A stretch of DNA of 60,687 nt from Acidobacteriota bacterium (GTDB taxonomy: Bacteria; Acidobacteriota; Blastocatellia; Pyrinomonadales; Pyrinomonadaceae), in the NCBI GenBank assembly GCA_003222975.1, contig QHXN01000020.1, positions 1-60,687 on the forward strand. The letters run 5' to 3'. The notes beneath the pieces were generated by a model. That model had not been told where the DNA came from, made no database searches, and saw nothing but the letters and a program-made list of their open reading frames with translations. This document shows, in pieces, positions 18,001 through 24,217 of this stretch (positions are counted from its first letter, which is position 1; every line of letters starts with the position of its first letter). The position numbers and the translations under genes are program-made.

Positions 18001-18117
18001 ATGCCCGTGATCAACGTGCCGTTTCGTTTGATTTACGCTTACAATCCGAGCGTCCGCAACGTGCTCGTCGAGGAGAAGAAGAGCGTCTTCCGGTTCAGCA
18101 TCGGTCGGACTTTCTGA
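15004..18117 (+). CDS. bamA: Outer membrane protein assembly factor BamA
   Basis: A 1037-residue Omp85 protein, longer than the roughly 800 residues usual in Proteobacteria. The signal peptide is MRIRAPWICLVAALTGCLML, with cleavage near ARAQ. Five POTRA-type repeats follow (about 40-460; e.g. VEDVQVDGNHRQRDEDVLYH, LRRLEFQGNTYTRDNVLRRE). The C-terminal barrel has the family motif GDEFTIRGYNVRSISP (the VRGF/Y loop) and ends in the aromatic FRFSIGRTF signature. Barrel loops are enlarged, with a long insert near 890-970. It folds and inserts outer-membrane proteins. I chose ATG 15004. It is followed by ompH and lipid A genes. Confidence 0.95.
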   Translation: MRIRAPWICLVAALTGCLMLMASPTLSARAQEPQAASPQQKLVEDVQVDGNHRQRDEDVLYHVQTRKGDVYNEEQVKRDLQALLNLPFFDKTATNVSTTTGPLGGVIVIFHVKELPVIRDLTFKGLKSISEADVLKAFREKSVGVSKEATFDPVKVNNAKRVINELLSEHGHPNATIDVNSEEISQTSVAVTFDVDEGERVRVVEIRFEGNHHFSEGELRGAMKLVKEAGLLTRFHGQDILHLEKLDYDLRKNVRDYMTSKGYLEAHFGEPKVEGLGPKRTGFPILPLPILSSTDEGLRVTIPVIEGKLYRLGQIKIEGNSIYSEELIRQVIGLKAGEVANGARIVKALAEDLKKLYGRSGFIQYEYEVNPEFKPDPQKPDEGVADFTITITEGKQFSLRRLEFQGNTYTRDNVLRREVAVNEGDIFDQTLWEFSVLKLNQLGFFNPIDKDKDAEFRTNEETGEVDINLRVEERGRNQIAFNGGVSGIGGSFFGLDYSTNNLLGRGESLAFQFAFGNQQKSVQFSFTEPYVKDRPISVGFTLFTQSLKFFGEGTLLSQNATAVNSLLNTQLGNVTSQLTVGEENLFTQKTTGGSVFATSSLSEFWRPHSRNLVQIARASRIGLSYAFSKSSIKEPAVNTQNNPNTFIPVLFSQPDILTSRVTPSFVYDTRNGTIDPTAGKQVAVQLAVAGLGGDVRTFEPTASYIQFMPVRRKRSRNPEVFGFRLLAGHVRSFGLTDKVRQAQESSLSFVAGVPVYERFFLGDEFTIRGYNVRSISPIVPLDVFVTSRNVSVSATPLGDLAPVAGISDTLRAQLARLGTFTGPTGANSVLINRQFNFLGGDTQLLGNFEYRVPIFGPVSIAAFADVGSVFNLSTKTDQTFSTNFLADQPFLGGLGGLTELVVRRNPQLAISPTSNFVDPATLSPLRALLVQGDRLLTKEEFANLQRVGPVDPLTNMPFGVQPLFLRGEAQTNTVARISQSLFSKLGDYKSSLGLELRIQMPVINVPFRLIYAYNPSVRNVLVEEKKSVFRFSIGRTF

Positions 18118-18227
18118 AGGTTTCGGATTTCAACCACGGGGGAGCTTGCACTCTTCTAAAGGCGCGGCAGACGCGCGAGAGTCGTTCGCCCTTTGACCTA
18201 AGTTAAGGAGCAGTACAAGGAAAGACC

Positions 18228-18869
18228 ATGAAAGTGATTCGCCACATGTTCGCCGCCGCCGTCCTCGCGGCCTCCGCAGCGCTCGCCGCGAGCGCCCAGA
18301 CGACGCCCGCGCGCCCCGCCCCGTCCACGACGGCCCCCGCCCAGGGCGGCGGGGCCACCATCGCCGAGGGCCGGTTCGCCGTCGTTGACACCGACGCGTT
18401 CACAGACCAGAAGCAGGGCATCCGCCGCCTCGTCGCCGCCTTCCAGACGGTCGAGCGCGAGTTCAAGCCGCGCCGCGACGAGCTTCAGCAGATGCAGACC
18501 CGCTACGAGGCGCTCGCCAAGCAAATCCAGGACACGCAGAAGGTCGCCGACCAGAAGGCGCTCGCCTCGCTCGCCGACCAGGCCGAGACGCTCAAGAGCG
18601 ACATCGAGCAGAAGCAGACCGCCGGCCAGAAGGCTCTCGACAAGCGCGTCAAGGAGTTGACCGAGCCGATCTACCAGGACATCGGCAACGCGCTCCAGGC
18701 GTTCGCGCGCGGGCGGGGCATCTCGGTCGTCTTCGACATCAGCAAGATGCAGGGCGTCGTGATGCTCGTCAACCCCGCCGGGGTGGACATCACCGACGCC
18801 TTCATCGCCGACTACAACCAGCGCAACCCGGCCTCGACGGCCTCGACGGCGACGCCGGGCAACCAGTAA
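18228..18869 (+). CDS. OmpH/Skp family periplasmic chaperone
   Basis: A 213-residue protein. The signal peptide (MKVIRHMFAAAVLAASAALAASA-Q) is followed by a low-complexity Pro/Ala/Thr linker. The Skp-type domain then has FAVVDTDAFTDQKQGIRRLV, a long coiled coil (about 85-160, KPRRDELQQMQTRYEALAKQ), and the terminal strand ISVVFDISKMQGVVMLVNPA. Skp holds unfolded outer-membrane proteins for BamA, and the gene follows bamA as in most diderms. It is preceded by GGAAAG. Hairpin B1 begins right after its stop. Confidence 0.88.
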   Translation: MKVIRHMFAAAVLAASAALAASAQTTPARPAPSTTAPAQGGGATIAEGRFAVVDTDAFTDQKQGIRRLVAAFQTVEREFKPRRDELQQMQTRYEALAKQIQDTQKVADQKALASLADQAETLKSDIEQKQTAGQKALDKRVKELTEPIYQDIGNALQAFARGRGISVVFDISKMQGVVMLVNPAGVDITDAFIADYNQRNPASTASTATPGNQ

Positions 18870-18871
18870 GA

Positions 18872-19015
18872 GCCGAGAACCGCGAACCGTAAACCGTGAC
18901 AAGGAGTGAAGACCTCTTGTCGCGGTTTACGGTTTACTTGTGACGGCTTTTCCTGCCGCCGTTCACCCTCCGTCTGTCGCGGGCTTTAGTCTCGTCACGG
19001 TTTACGGTTCACGGC
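18872..19015. repeat. Hairpin element B1 (AACCGTAAACCGTGAC family)
   Basis: The left arm 18872-18903 can pair with either of two right arms: 18915-18943 (cttgtcgcggtttacggttt) or 18994-19015 (gtcacggtttacggttcacg). The sequence between them includes gacggcttttcctgccgcc. It lies between ompH and fabZ and ends 5 nt before the fabZ ATG. Confidence 0.85.
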
Positions 19016-19019
19016 CTTT

Positions 19020-19472
19020 ATGGAAACGGTTCTCGACTCGCAAGCCATCCAGCGGATTCTCCCGCACCGTTATCCCTTCCTGCTCGTTGACCGCATCGTC
19101 GAGCTGACGCCGGGCGTGCGCATCGTCGGCGTCAAGCAGGTGACGATAGGCGAGCACTTCTTCCAGGGCCACTTCCCCGGCGCGCCCGTGATGCCGGGCG
19201 TCCTTGTAGTCGAGGCGATGGCGCAGGTCGGCGCGATCTACGCGCTCCAGCAGATGGAAGACCGCGAGCAGAAGCTCGTCCTCTTTGGCGGCGTTGACCG
19301 CGCGCGCTTTCGCCGCCCCGTCACGCCCGGCGACACGCTCACAATCACCGTGACGCCGCTCCGGGTGGGGGGGCGCGTCCAGAAGAGCCACGGCGAGGCC
19401 CACGTCGAAGGCCAGCTCGTCGCCGAGGCCGACTTCATGAGCGTCATCGCCGACCGGAGCGCGTTCAAATGA
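19020..19472 (+). CDS. fabZ: 3-hydroxyacyl-[ACP] dehydratase FabZ
   Basis: A 150-residue hot-dog enzyme that dehydrates 3-hydroxyacyl-ACP. The N-terminal LPHRYPFLLVDRI and the catalytic segment GHFPGAPVMPGVLVVEAMAQ contain the active-site His and Glu. The length is normal. It lies between ompH and lpxA as in classic lipid A clusters, coupling fatty-acid supply to lipid A. ATG 19020 begins immediately after hairpin B1, which leaves no room for a clear Shine-Dalgarno. Confidence 0.95.
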   Translation: METVLDSQAIQRILPHRYPFLLVDRIVELTPGVRIVGVKQVTIGEHFFQGHFPGAPVMPGVLVVEAMAQVGAIYALQQMEDREQKLVLFGGVDRARFRRPVTPGDTLTITVTPLRVGGRVQKSHGEAHVEGQLVAEADFMSVIADRSAFK

Positions 19473-19582
19473 AAGGGGAAGAGGGGAAGAGGGTAAGGGG
19501 GCAAAAGGTGAACGGGGCGACGGCGCGCGCGGTCTTCTTCCCGCCCCTTTCCCCTTTTCCCCTCTTCCCCTTTTCCCCCTCT
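19472..19582. repeat. Hairpin element D3 (GAAAGGGGAAGAGGGG family)
   Basis: Purine arm 19472-19509 pairs with pyrimidine arm about 19543-19582. The loop has gacggcgcgcgcggtcttctt. It fills the fabZ-lpxA gap, starting at the fabZ stop and ending 8 nt before the lpxA ATG. Confidence 0.85.
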
Positions 19583-19590
19583 TGTTTCTA

Positions 19591-20370
19591 ATGGCGGTCA
19601 AGATTCACCCTACGGCAGTCGTCAGCCCGCGCGCCGAGGTCGGCGAGGGCTGCCACGTCGGGCCGTTCTGCACCGTCGGTGAAGAGGTGCGCCTCGGCGC
19701 GCGCGTCCGCCTCGAATCGCACGTCGTCGTTGACGGTCGCACCGAAATAGGCGACGACACGCACGTCTTCCCCTTCGCCTCCGTCGGCCTCGCGCCGCAG
19801 GACTTGAAGTACCGGGGCGAGCCTTCGGAGACGCGCGTCGGGAAGCGCTGCCGTCTGCGCGAGTTCGTCACCGTCCACCGCGGCACGGAGGGCGGCGGGA
19901 TGTTGACACGGGTAGGCGACGACTGCCTCGTCATGGCACAGGCGCACGTCGCCCACGACTGCCTCATCGGCCACCGCGTCATCATGGCGAACGCCGCGAC
20001 GCTCGCCGGGCACGTCGAGATTGAAGACGGCGCGAACGTCGGCGCGTACTCCGGCGTCCACCAGTTCTGCCGCGTCGGCCGAGAGGCATACGTCGGCGGC
20101 TACACCGTCGTCGTCAAGGACGCGCTCCCCTTCGCCCTGACGGTCGGCAACCACGCGCGCTGCTACGGCCTCAACACCCTCGGCATGAAGCGCCGCGACT
20201 ACCCCCAAGCTACCATCGAAGCTCTGCATCACGCCTTCCGACTCCTCCTCTCGTCGAAGCTCAACACCACGCAGGCGCTCGCACGCATCCGCGCCGAGAT
20301 CAAAGACTCGACGGAAGTCGAAGAACTCGTCCGCTTCATCGAGACCTCGAAGCGCGGGGTCGTCAAGTAG
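19591..20370 (+). CDS. lpxA: Acyl-[ACP]-UDP-N-acetylglucosamine O-acyltransferase LpxA
   Basis: A 259-residue left-handed beta-helix enzyme, the first step of lipid A synthesis. Hexapeptide repeats run from IHPTAVVSPRAEVGEGCHVG to about residue 190. LKYRGEPSETRVGKRCRLRE and VTVHRGTEGGG are LpxA blocks, and the catalytic His lies in AQAHVAHDCLIGHRVI. The C-terminal helical domain is present (LNTLGMKRRDYPQATIEALH). I chose ATG 19591; the TTG nine nt upstream lies in hairpin D3. Confidence 0.94.
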   Translation: MAVKIHPTAVVSPRAEVGEGCHVGPFCTVGEEVRLGARVRLESHVVVDGRTEIGDDTHVFPFASVGLAPQDLKYRGEPSETRVGKRCRLREFVTVHRGTEGGGMLTRVGDDCLVMAQAHVAHDCLIGHRVIMANAATLAGHVEIEDGANVGAYSGVHQFCRVGREAYVGGYTVVVKDALPFALTVGNHARCYGLNTLGMKRRDYPQATIEALHHAFRLLLSSKLNTTQALARIRAEIKDSTEVEELVRFIETSKRGVVK

Positions 20371-20455
20371 AGAGTTCGAAGTTCCGGCTCAAAGTTCAAA
20401 GTCAGGAGCTTTGCGCTTTCCGACTTTGAACTTTAAACTTTGAACCTCGAACTTT
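20371..20455. repeat. Hairpin element E2 (GTTCAAAGTTCAAAG family)
   Basis: The left arm 20371-20403 and right arm 20421-20455 (gactttgaactttaaacttt) are complementary, including the variant gagttcgaagttc/gaacctcgaactt. The loop contains ttgcgctttcc. It fills the lpxA-lpxI gap. Confidence 0.83.
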
Positions 20456-20461
20456 TCTCTT

Positions 20462-21268
20462 ATGCGCTACGGACTCATCGCGGGCAACGGCAAGTTCCCC
20501 TTCCTCGTCATCGAGGGCGCGCGGCGCGCGGGCGCTGAAATGGCGGTCGCGGCCATCCGCGAGGAGACCGACCCGGCCATCGAGCGCGTCGCCGACAAGC
20601 TCACGTGGGTCGGCATCGGGCAGTTGGGGCGGATGATCCGCTTCTTCAAGCGCGAGGGCGTGGAGAATGCGATCATGGCGGGCCAGGTCAAGCACGTGCA
20701 GATTTTCAGCGGCGCGCTCCCCGACGTTCGCATGCTCAAGATGCTCATCAGCCTCCCGCGCCGCAACACCGACGCGCTCATCGGCGGGGTGGCCGCGGAG
20801 CTGGCGCGCGAAGGCATCGAACTCATAGACTCGACCTACTTCCTGCAAGACCACCTGCCGAAAGAAGGCGTGCTGACGCGCCGCGCGCCCGACGAGCGCG
20901 AGCGCGGCGACATCGCTTACGGACTGGAAGTCGCGCGCGAGATAGCGCGCCTCGACCTCGGACAGACCATCGTCGTGCGCGCGCGCGCCTGCGTCGCCGT
21001 CGAGGCGATGGAGGGCACGGACGCCACAGTCCGCCGCGCCGGCCAACTCGCGCGGGGCCGCCTCACCGTCGTCAAGGTCGCGAAGCCCGGCCAGGACATG
21101 CGCTTCGACGTGCCCGTCGTCGGCGTGCCCACCGTCGAGACGATGGCGGAGGCGGGCGCAACCTGCCTCTGCGTCACTGCCGGGAAGACCCTGCTGTTCG
21201 ACCGCGAAGAGATGCTTGGCCTCGCAGACCGCCGCCGCATCGCCGTCGTCGCCGCCCCGTCTGCCTGA
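20462..21268 (+). CDS. lpxI: UDP-2,3-diacylglucosamine pyrophosphatase LpxI
   Basis: A 268-residue protein of the LpxI (DUF1009) family, which hydrolyses UDP-2,3-diacylglucosamine to lipid X and replaces LpxH in many bacteria. The N-terminal block is YGLIAGNGKFPFLVIEGARR, followed by the conserved MAGQVKHVQIF, and the C-terminal catalytic domain has GTDATVRRAGQL, FDVPVVGVPTVETM and AGKTLLFDREEML. It closes the bamA-ompH-fabZ-lpxA run; lpxD and lpxB are absent from the window. Confidence 0.9.
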   Translation: MRYGLIAGNGKFPFLVIEGARRAGAEMAVAAIREETDPAIERVADKLTWVGIGQLGRMIRFFKREGVENAIMAGQVKHVQIFSGALPDVRMLKMLISLPRRNTDALIGGVAAELAREGIELIDSTYFLQDHLPKEGVLTRRAPDERERGDIAYGLEVAREIARLDLGQTIVVRARACVAVEAMEGTDATVRRAGQLARGRLTVVKVAKPGQDMRFDVPVVGVPTVETMAEAGATCLCVTAGKTLLFDREEMLGLADRRRIAVVAAPSA

Positions 21269-21269
21269 C

Positions 21270-21354
21270 GAAAGGCAAAAGTAAAAAGGCAAAAGAGGGA
21301 GACGCAAGCTCCGCCGCCCGCAGTCTTCACTTTTGCCTTTTTACTTTTGCCTTC
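21270..21354. repeat. Hairpin element C1 (AAGGCAAAAGTAAAAAGGC family)
   Basis: The left arm 21271-21297 pairs with the right arm 21329-21355 (cttttgcctttttacttttg). It begins directly after the lpxI stop. The loop has cgcccgcagtcttc. The rest up to 21604 is a leader with no gene. Confidence 0.85.
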
Positions 21355-21604
21355 ACTGTGTGGCGGTTTTGAGGCGGCGAGCACAAACGCCACAGTAACG
21401 CGCGTGCGTCGCGTCGCGCGCACGCGAGAAAAGACGCGAAAACTCGAACGGTGACGACGCGCGCGGCTGGCACGAACGTTGCGACCGTCGCCGGGCGTGA
21501 GATCACTAGAGGCGCTGCCCGGCGCATCAAGCACCGGCGGCCCTTCTGCGAAGTTGAAGTAAGGCTGACCAACCAATCCCGCTAAAGGAGAACCTGAAAA
21601 ACTT

Positions 21605-21814
21605 ATGAAGAAACTTGCAATCGCGCTCGTCTTCACGCTGCTGCTCGGAGTTAGCGCTGTCTTCGCGTCGCCGAGGCAGAACACCAACTCCTCCGCGCCG
21701 GCTGCCGGCGCGGCCCCGGCCCGCCGTCATCACCGCCGTCATTACCGCCGTCACCATCGCCGCATGGGCCGTCGTCACCACCGCAGGAGGGCAGGCGGCA
21801 ACACGAACACGTAA
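21605..21814 (+). CDS. Small secreted His/Arg-rich protein
   Basis: A 69-residue protein. A clean signal peptide (MKKLAIALVFTLLLGVSAVF-ASP) is followed by an Asn/Ser/Ala/Pro linker. A 30-residue basic tract with about ten His and over a dozen Arg (RRHHRRHYRRHHRRMGRRHH) comes next, and the protein ends in GGNTNT. AAAGGAG lies 14 nt before the ATG. I do not recognise the family. The composition suggests metal, polyanion or LPS binding in the periplasm, but that is inference. Confidence 0.65.
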   Translation: MKKLAIALVFTLLLGVSAVFASPRQNTNSSAPAAGAAPARRHHRRHYRRHHRRMGRRHHRRRAGGNTNT

Positions 21815-21884
21815 GGCAGCCCTGTGCGCCCGCAGAAGTTAACGCGGGCGCGGAAGTCCTTCTTTGAAAACATGGGGACAGAAT

Positions 21885-21946
21885 CCGCACAGTTGCCCCG
21901 GTGTGGGCGGGGCGGCACTTGATGGGGCGATAAGTGCCTTGTGCGG
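21885..21946 (+). ncRNA. Candidate structured RNA: three-way junction
   Basis: Three exact stems form a junction: closing stem ccgcaca 21885-21891 with tgtgcgg 21940-21946; stem gcccc 21895-21899 with ggggc 21909-21913; stem ggcactt 21914-21920 with aagtgcc 21932-21938. It is followed by an intrinsic terminator and then the gene at 22093, an arrangement like a riboswitch or attenuator. It could instead be part of the 3' UTR of the His-rich gene. I could not match it to a known class. Confidence 0.4.
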
Positions 21947-22001
21947 TGTGCGAGGTGCGGGCGGGCGGCAAAAGGCAGGGCGGCCCGTCCGCGCCGAGTG
22001 G

Positions 22002-22056
22002 AAGGGATGCATTGGTGTGGGGAGGCAGCCGCTCTTTGCATCCCTTTCTTTTTTTC
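22002..22056 (+). terminator. Intrinsic terminator
   Basis: Stem aagggatgca (22002-22011) pairs with tgcatccctt (22037-22046) and is followed by tctttttttc. It ends the transcript of the His-rich gene and structured RNA, or attenuates the gene at 22093. Confidence 0.75.
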
Positions 22057-22092
22057 GGGCGCGCGGGCGGCTCGGTTTAGGAGCCGGGAAGT

Positions 22093-22590
22093 ATGCGGCA
22101 CTGGGGTGAAATCACGACGGGTTTGCACGCGCGGCGTTCCGCCGTCTGGTACGCGCTGCTGGCCGTCGGTTGCGGGCTGCTCGTCTGGGCTGCGGCGAGC
22201 ACGCGGCGCTCCTCGACGCCCTACGAAGAGATCGTCACGACCGGCGCGCATCCCCCCGCGGCCCCCGCGCCGACGCCCTACGTCAACGACAAGCCGGAAC
22301 TGCCGCCGCGCATCCCCGAAGTCGAGCAGGCCGGAGACCGCATCGCCGAAGTCGAGGTCTATCTGAAAAAGCGGCAGAGCGCGGCGGCGCTGTTGGCGCT
22401 CACGCGCGCGCGACGCGCCACGGCCCGCGCCCTCGAAGCGCGGCGGCAGAACGGCTCGCGCGGCGACGAACTCGCCGCCACCCTCAAGGAACTCGACTCC
22501 GTCCAGCGCGCCATCGAGCACGGCCAGTTCGACGACGCGCACCGCCAGCTCGTCGCCCTCGACAAAAACCTCGACCGCCTCGAATACTGA
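22093..22590 (+). CDS. Hypothetical single-pass membrane protein
   Basis: A 165-residue protein I do not recognise. One TM helix (AVWYALLAVGCGLLVWAAAS, about 17-36) is followed by a Pro-rich linker (HPPAAPAPTPY). A helical, charged C-terminal domain (about 75-165, IAEVEVYLKKRQSAAALLAL) has two Arg-rich amphipathic helices and probably lies in the periplasm. GGAGCCGGGAAGT precedes the ATG at 22093. Hairpin L1 starts at its stop and separates it from the convergent response-regulator gene. Confidence 0.7.
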   Translation: MRHWGEITTGLHARRSAVWYALLAVGCGLLVWAAASTRRSSTPYEEIVTTGAHPPAAPAPTPYVNDKPELPPRIPEVEQAGDRIAEVEVYLKKRQSAAALLALTRARRATARALEARRQNGSRGDELAATLKELDSVQRAIEHGQFDDAHRQLVALDKNLDRLEY

Positions 22591-22671
22591 ACGACGAAGT
22601 AGGAACGACGAACGACGAACTGAAAGCAACTGGCTTTCAGTTCGTCGTTCGTCGTTCCTACTTCGTCGTTT
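22590..22671. repeat. Hairpin element L1 (AACGACGAAC family)
   Basis: An essentially perfect inverted repeat of about 37 bp: left 22590-22627 (acgacgaagtaggaacgacg...), right 22634-22671. The tight loop is aactg. It lies between two convergent genes, so it could terminate both. Confidence 0.9.
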
Positions 22672-22673
22672 CC

Positions 22674-24053
22674 TCAGTCTTCGTCGAGCTTGAGCTGGAA
22701 GCGCTCGGCCATGCGGTAGAGCGTGCGGCGGTCAATGCGGAGTATCTCGGCGGTGCGCGTGCGGTTGCCGCCCGTGGCTTCGAGGACGTGTTGCAGGTAG
22801 CGTCGTTCGAGTTCGTCGAGCGAGGGCAGGTCTTCGTAGAGCGCGGCGAGCGGCGAACGCGAGGCGGCTTGGCGCACCTCTGCGGTCTGGAGTTTCGGCG
22901 GCAGGTCTTCCGCCGCTACTTCAGCGCCGCGCGCGTGCAGGGCCGCGTACTCGACCGCCGATTCCAACTCGCGCACGTTGCCCGGCCAGTCGTAGGCGAT
23001 GAGCCGGTTGAGCGTGCCTTCGGACAGACGCAGCCGACCGCGCCCCGCGTTCTCCGAGGCCGCGCGCAGGAAGCGCTCGGCGAGGAGCGGGATGTCGCTG
23101 CGGCGCTCGCGCAAGGGCGGCACGCTGAGCGTGACGACGCCGAGGCGGTAGAAGAGGTCTTCGCGGAAGCGCCCGGCCTTCACCTCCTTTTCCAGTTCGC
23201 GGTTCGTCGCCGACACGACGCGCGCGTCCACGATGACGGGGCGCGTCGAGCCGACGCGCCGAATCTCGCCCTCCTGCAAAGCGCGCAAAAGCTTCACCTG
23301 CATGGCCTGGCTCGTCTCGCCGATCTCGTCGAGGAAGAGCGTGCCGGCCTCGGCCTCCTCCCACAAACCTTTGCGGTCGGCGGTCGCGCCGGTGAAAGCG
23401 CCGCGGACGTAGCCGAACAGCTCGGATTCCAGAAGCGTCTCGGTGAGCGCGCCGCAGTTGACGGGGATGAAGGGGCGACTGCTGCGGGGACTGTGCTTGT
23501 GTATCGAGCGCGCGACCAATTCCTTGCCCGTACCCGACTCGCCGTAGATGAGCACGGTCGAGCGCGACGGCGCGACGCGCGCGATCTCCTTGTAGAGTTC
23601 GATCATCGAGGGCGAGCGCCCCGTCAGCCCCGCGCGCTCGTAGCGCGAAGAGAGTTTTTCCGGGGTCGCCTCCGGCCCGCCTTCGCCCTCGGCCTCGCGC
23701 CCGCGCTCGAGCGCGCGGCGGACTGTGGCGACGACCTCCTCGACCTTGAACGGCTTCGAGATGAAGTCCCAGGCTCCCTCGCGCGACGCCTCGACCGCCG
23801 CGTCGAGCGTGCCGAAGCCCGTGACGAGGATGACGGGGCACGCGCCGCGCAAGGCGCGCAGGATGTCGAGGCCCGACTGCGCGGCTTCGAGGTTGATGTC
23901 GCTGACGACGAGGTCGAACTGCTCGCGCGCGGCGAGCGCCAGCGCCGCCTCCGGCGACAAAGCGATCTCCGCCCCCCACCCCTGCGCCGCGAAAATCTCG
24001 CGCAGCAGCTCGCACGAAGCCTTGTCGTCGTCAACCACCAGGATGCGTTTCAT
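22674..24053 (-). CDS. Sigma-54-dependent response regulator, NtrC family
   Basis: A 459-residue regulator. The REC domain (1-120) has MKRILVVDDDKASCEL and phospho-Asp in LVVSDINLEA. The AAA+ domain (about 150-390) has Walker A GESGTGKE, the sigma-54 contact loop GAFTGA and Walker B LFLDEIGE. A Fis-type HTH ends the protein (EATGGNRTRTAEILRIDRRT). It activates sigma-54 promoters on phosphorylation. It is the likely partner of the histidine kinase upstream on the same strand, 146 nt away across element G2. I chose ATG 24053. The open frame continues upstream to 25880, but that part only shadows the kinase gene. Confidence 0.93.
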   Translation of the reverse strand: MKRILVVDDDKASCELLREIFAAQGWGAEIALSPEAALALAAREQFDLVVSDINLEAAQSGLDILRALRGACPVILVTGFGTLDAAVEASREGAWDFISKPFKVEEVVATVRRALERGREAEGEGGPEATPEKLSSRYERAGLTGRSPSMIELYKEIARVAPSRSTVLIYGESGTGKELVARSIHKHSPRSSRPFIPVNCGALTETLLESELFGYVRGAFTGATADRKGLWEEAEAGTLFLDEIGETSQAMQVKLLRALQEGEIRRVGSTRPVIVDARVVSATNRELEKEVKAGRFREDLFYRLGVVTLSVPPLRERRSDIPLLAERFLRAASENAGRGRLRLSEGTLNRLIAYDWPGNVRELESAVEYAALHARGAEVAAEDLPPKLQTAEVRQAASRSPLAALYEDLPSLDELERRYLQHVLEATGGNRTRTAEILRIDRRTLYRMAERFQLKLDED

Positions 24054-24092
24054 CGAAACTCTCCCTGACAACACCACGCGCGGCGGTTCGGG

Positions 24093-24217
24093 GCGGAAGT
24101 CCGACCGTGAGGGAGGGCGTAACGCAGGAGGCAGGGGCAGGTTAAGTCGCCGTCTCACTCTCCTGCCGTCTGCCTCCTGCCGACTGATCGCGCCCTCCCT
24201 CACGGTCGGACTTCCGC
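24093..24217. repeat. Nested inverted repeat with hairpin element G2
   Basis: A perfect 27-bp outer repeat (24093-24119 and 24191-24217, gcggaagtccgaccgtgagg...) encloses a G-family hairpin (left 24124-24142 caggaggcaggggcagg, right about 24161-24182). The distal outer arm encodes the last residues AEVRP and the stop of the histidine kinase. Confidence 0.87.

Noticed and set aside
18902..18960. Simple rho-independent terminators for each hairpin element
   Set aside because: Several elements lie between divergent genes or upstream of genes, most lack a T tract, and loops are often 20-60 nt; termination may be a side effect for some copies only.
22170..24068. 632-codon open frame on the plus strand
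   Set aside because: Antisense to the NtrC-type regulator and overlapping the small membrane-protein gene; no recognisable sequence.
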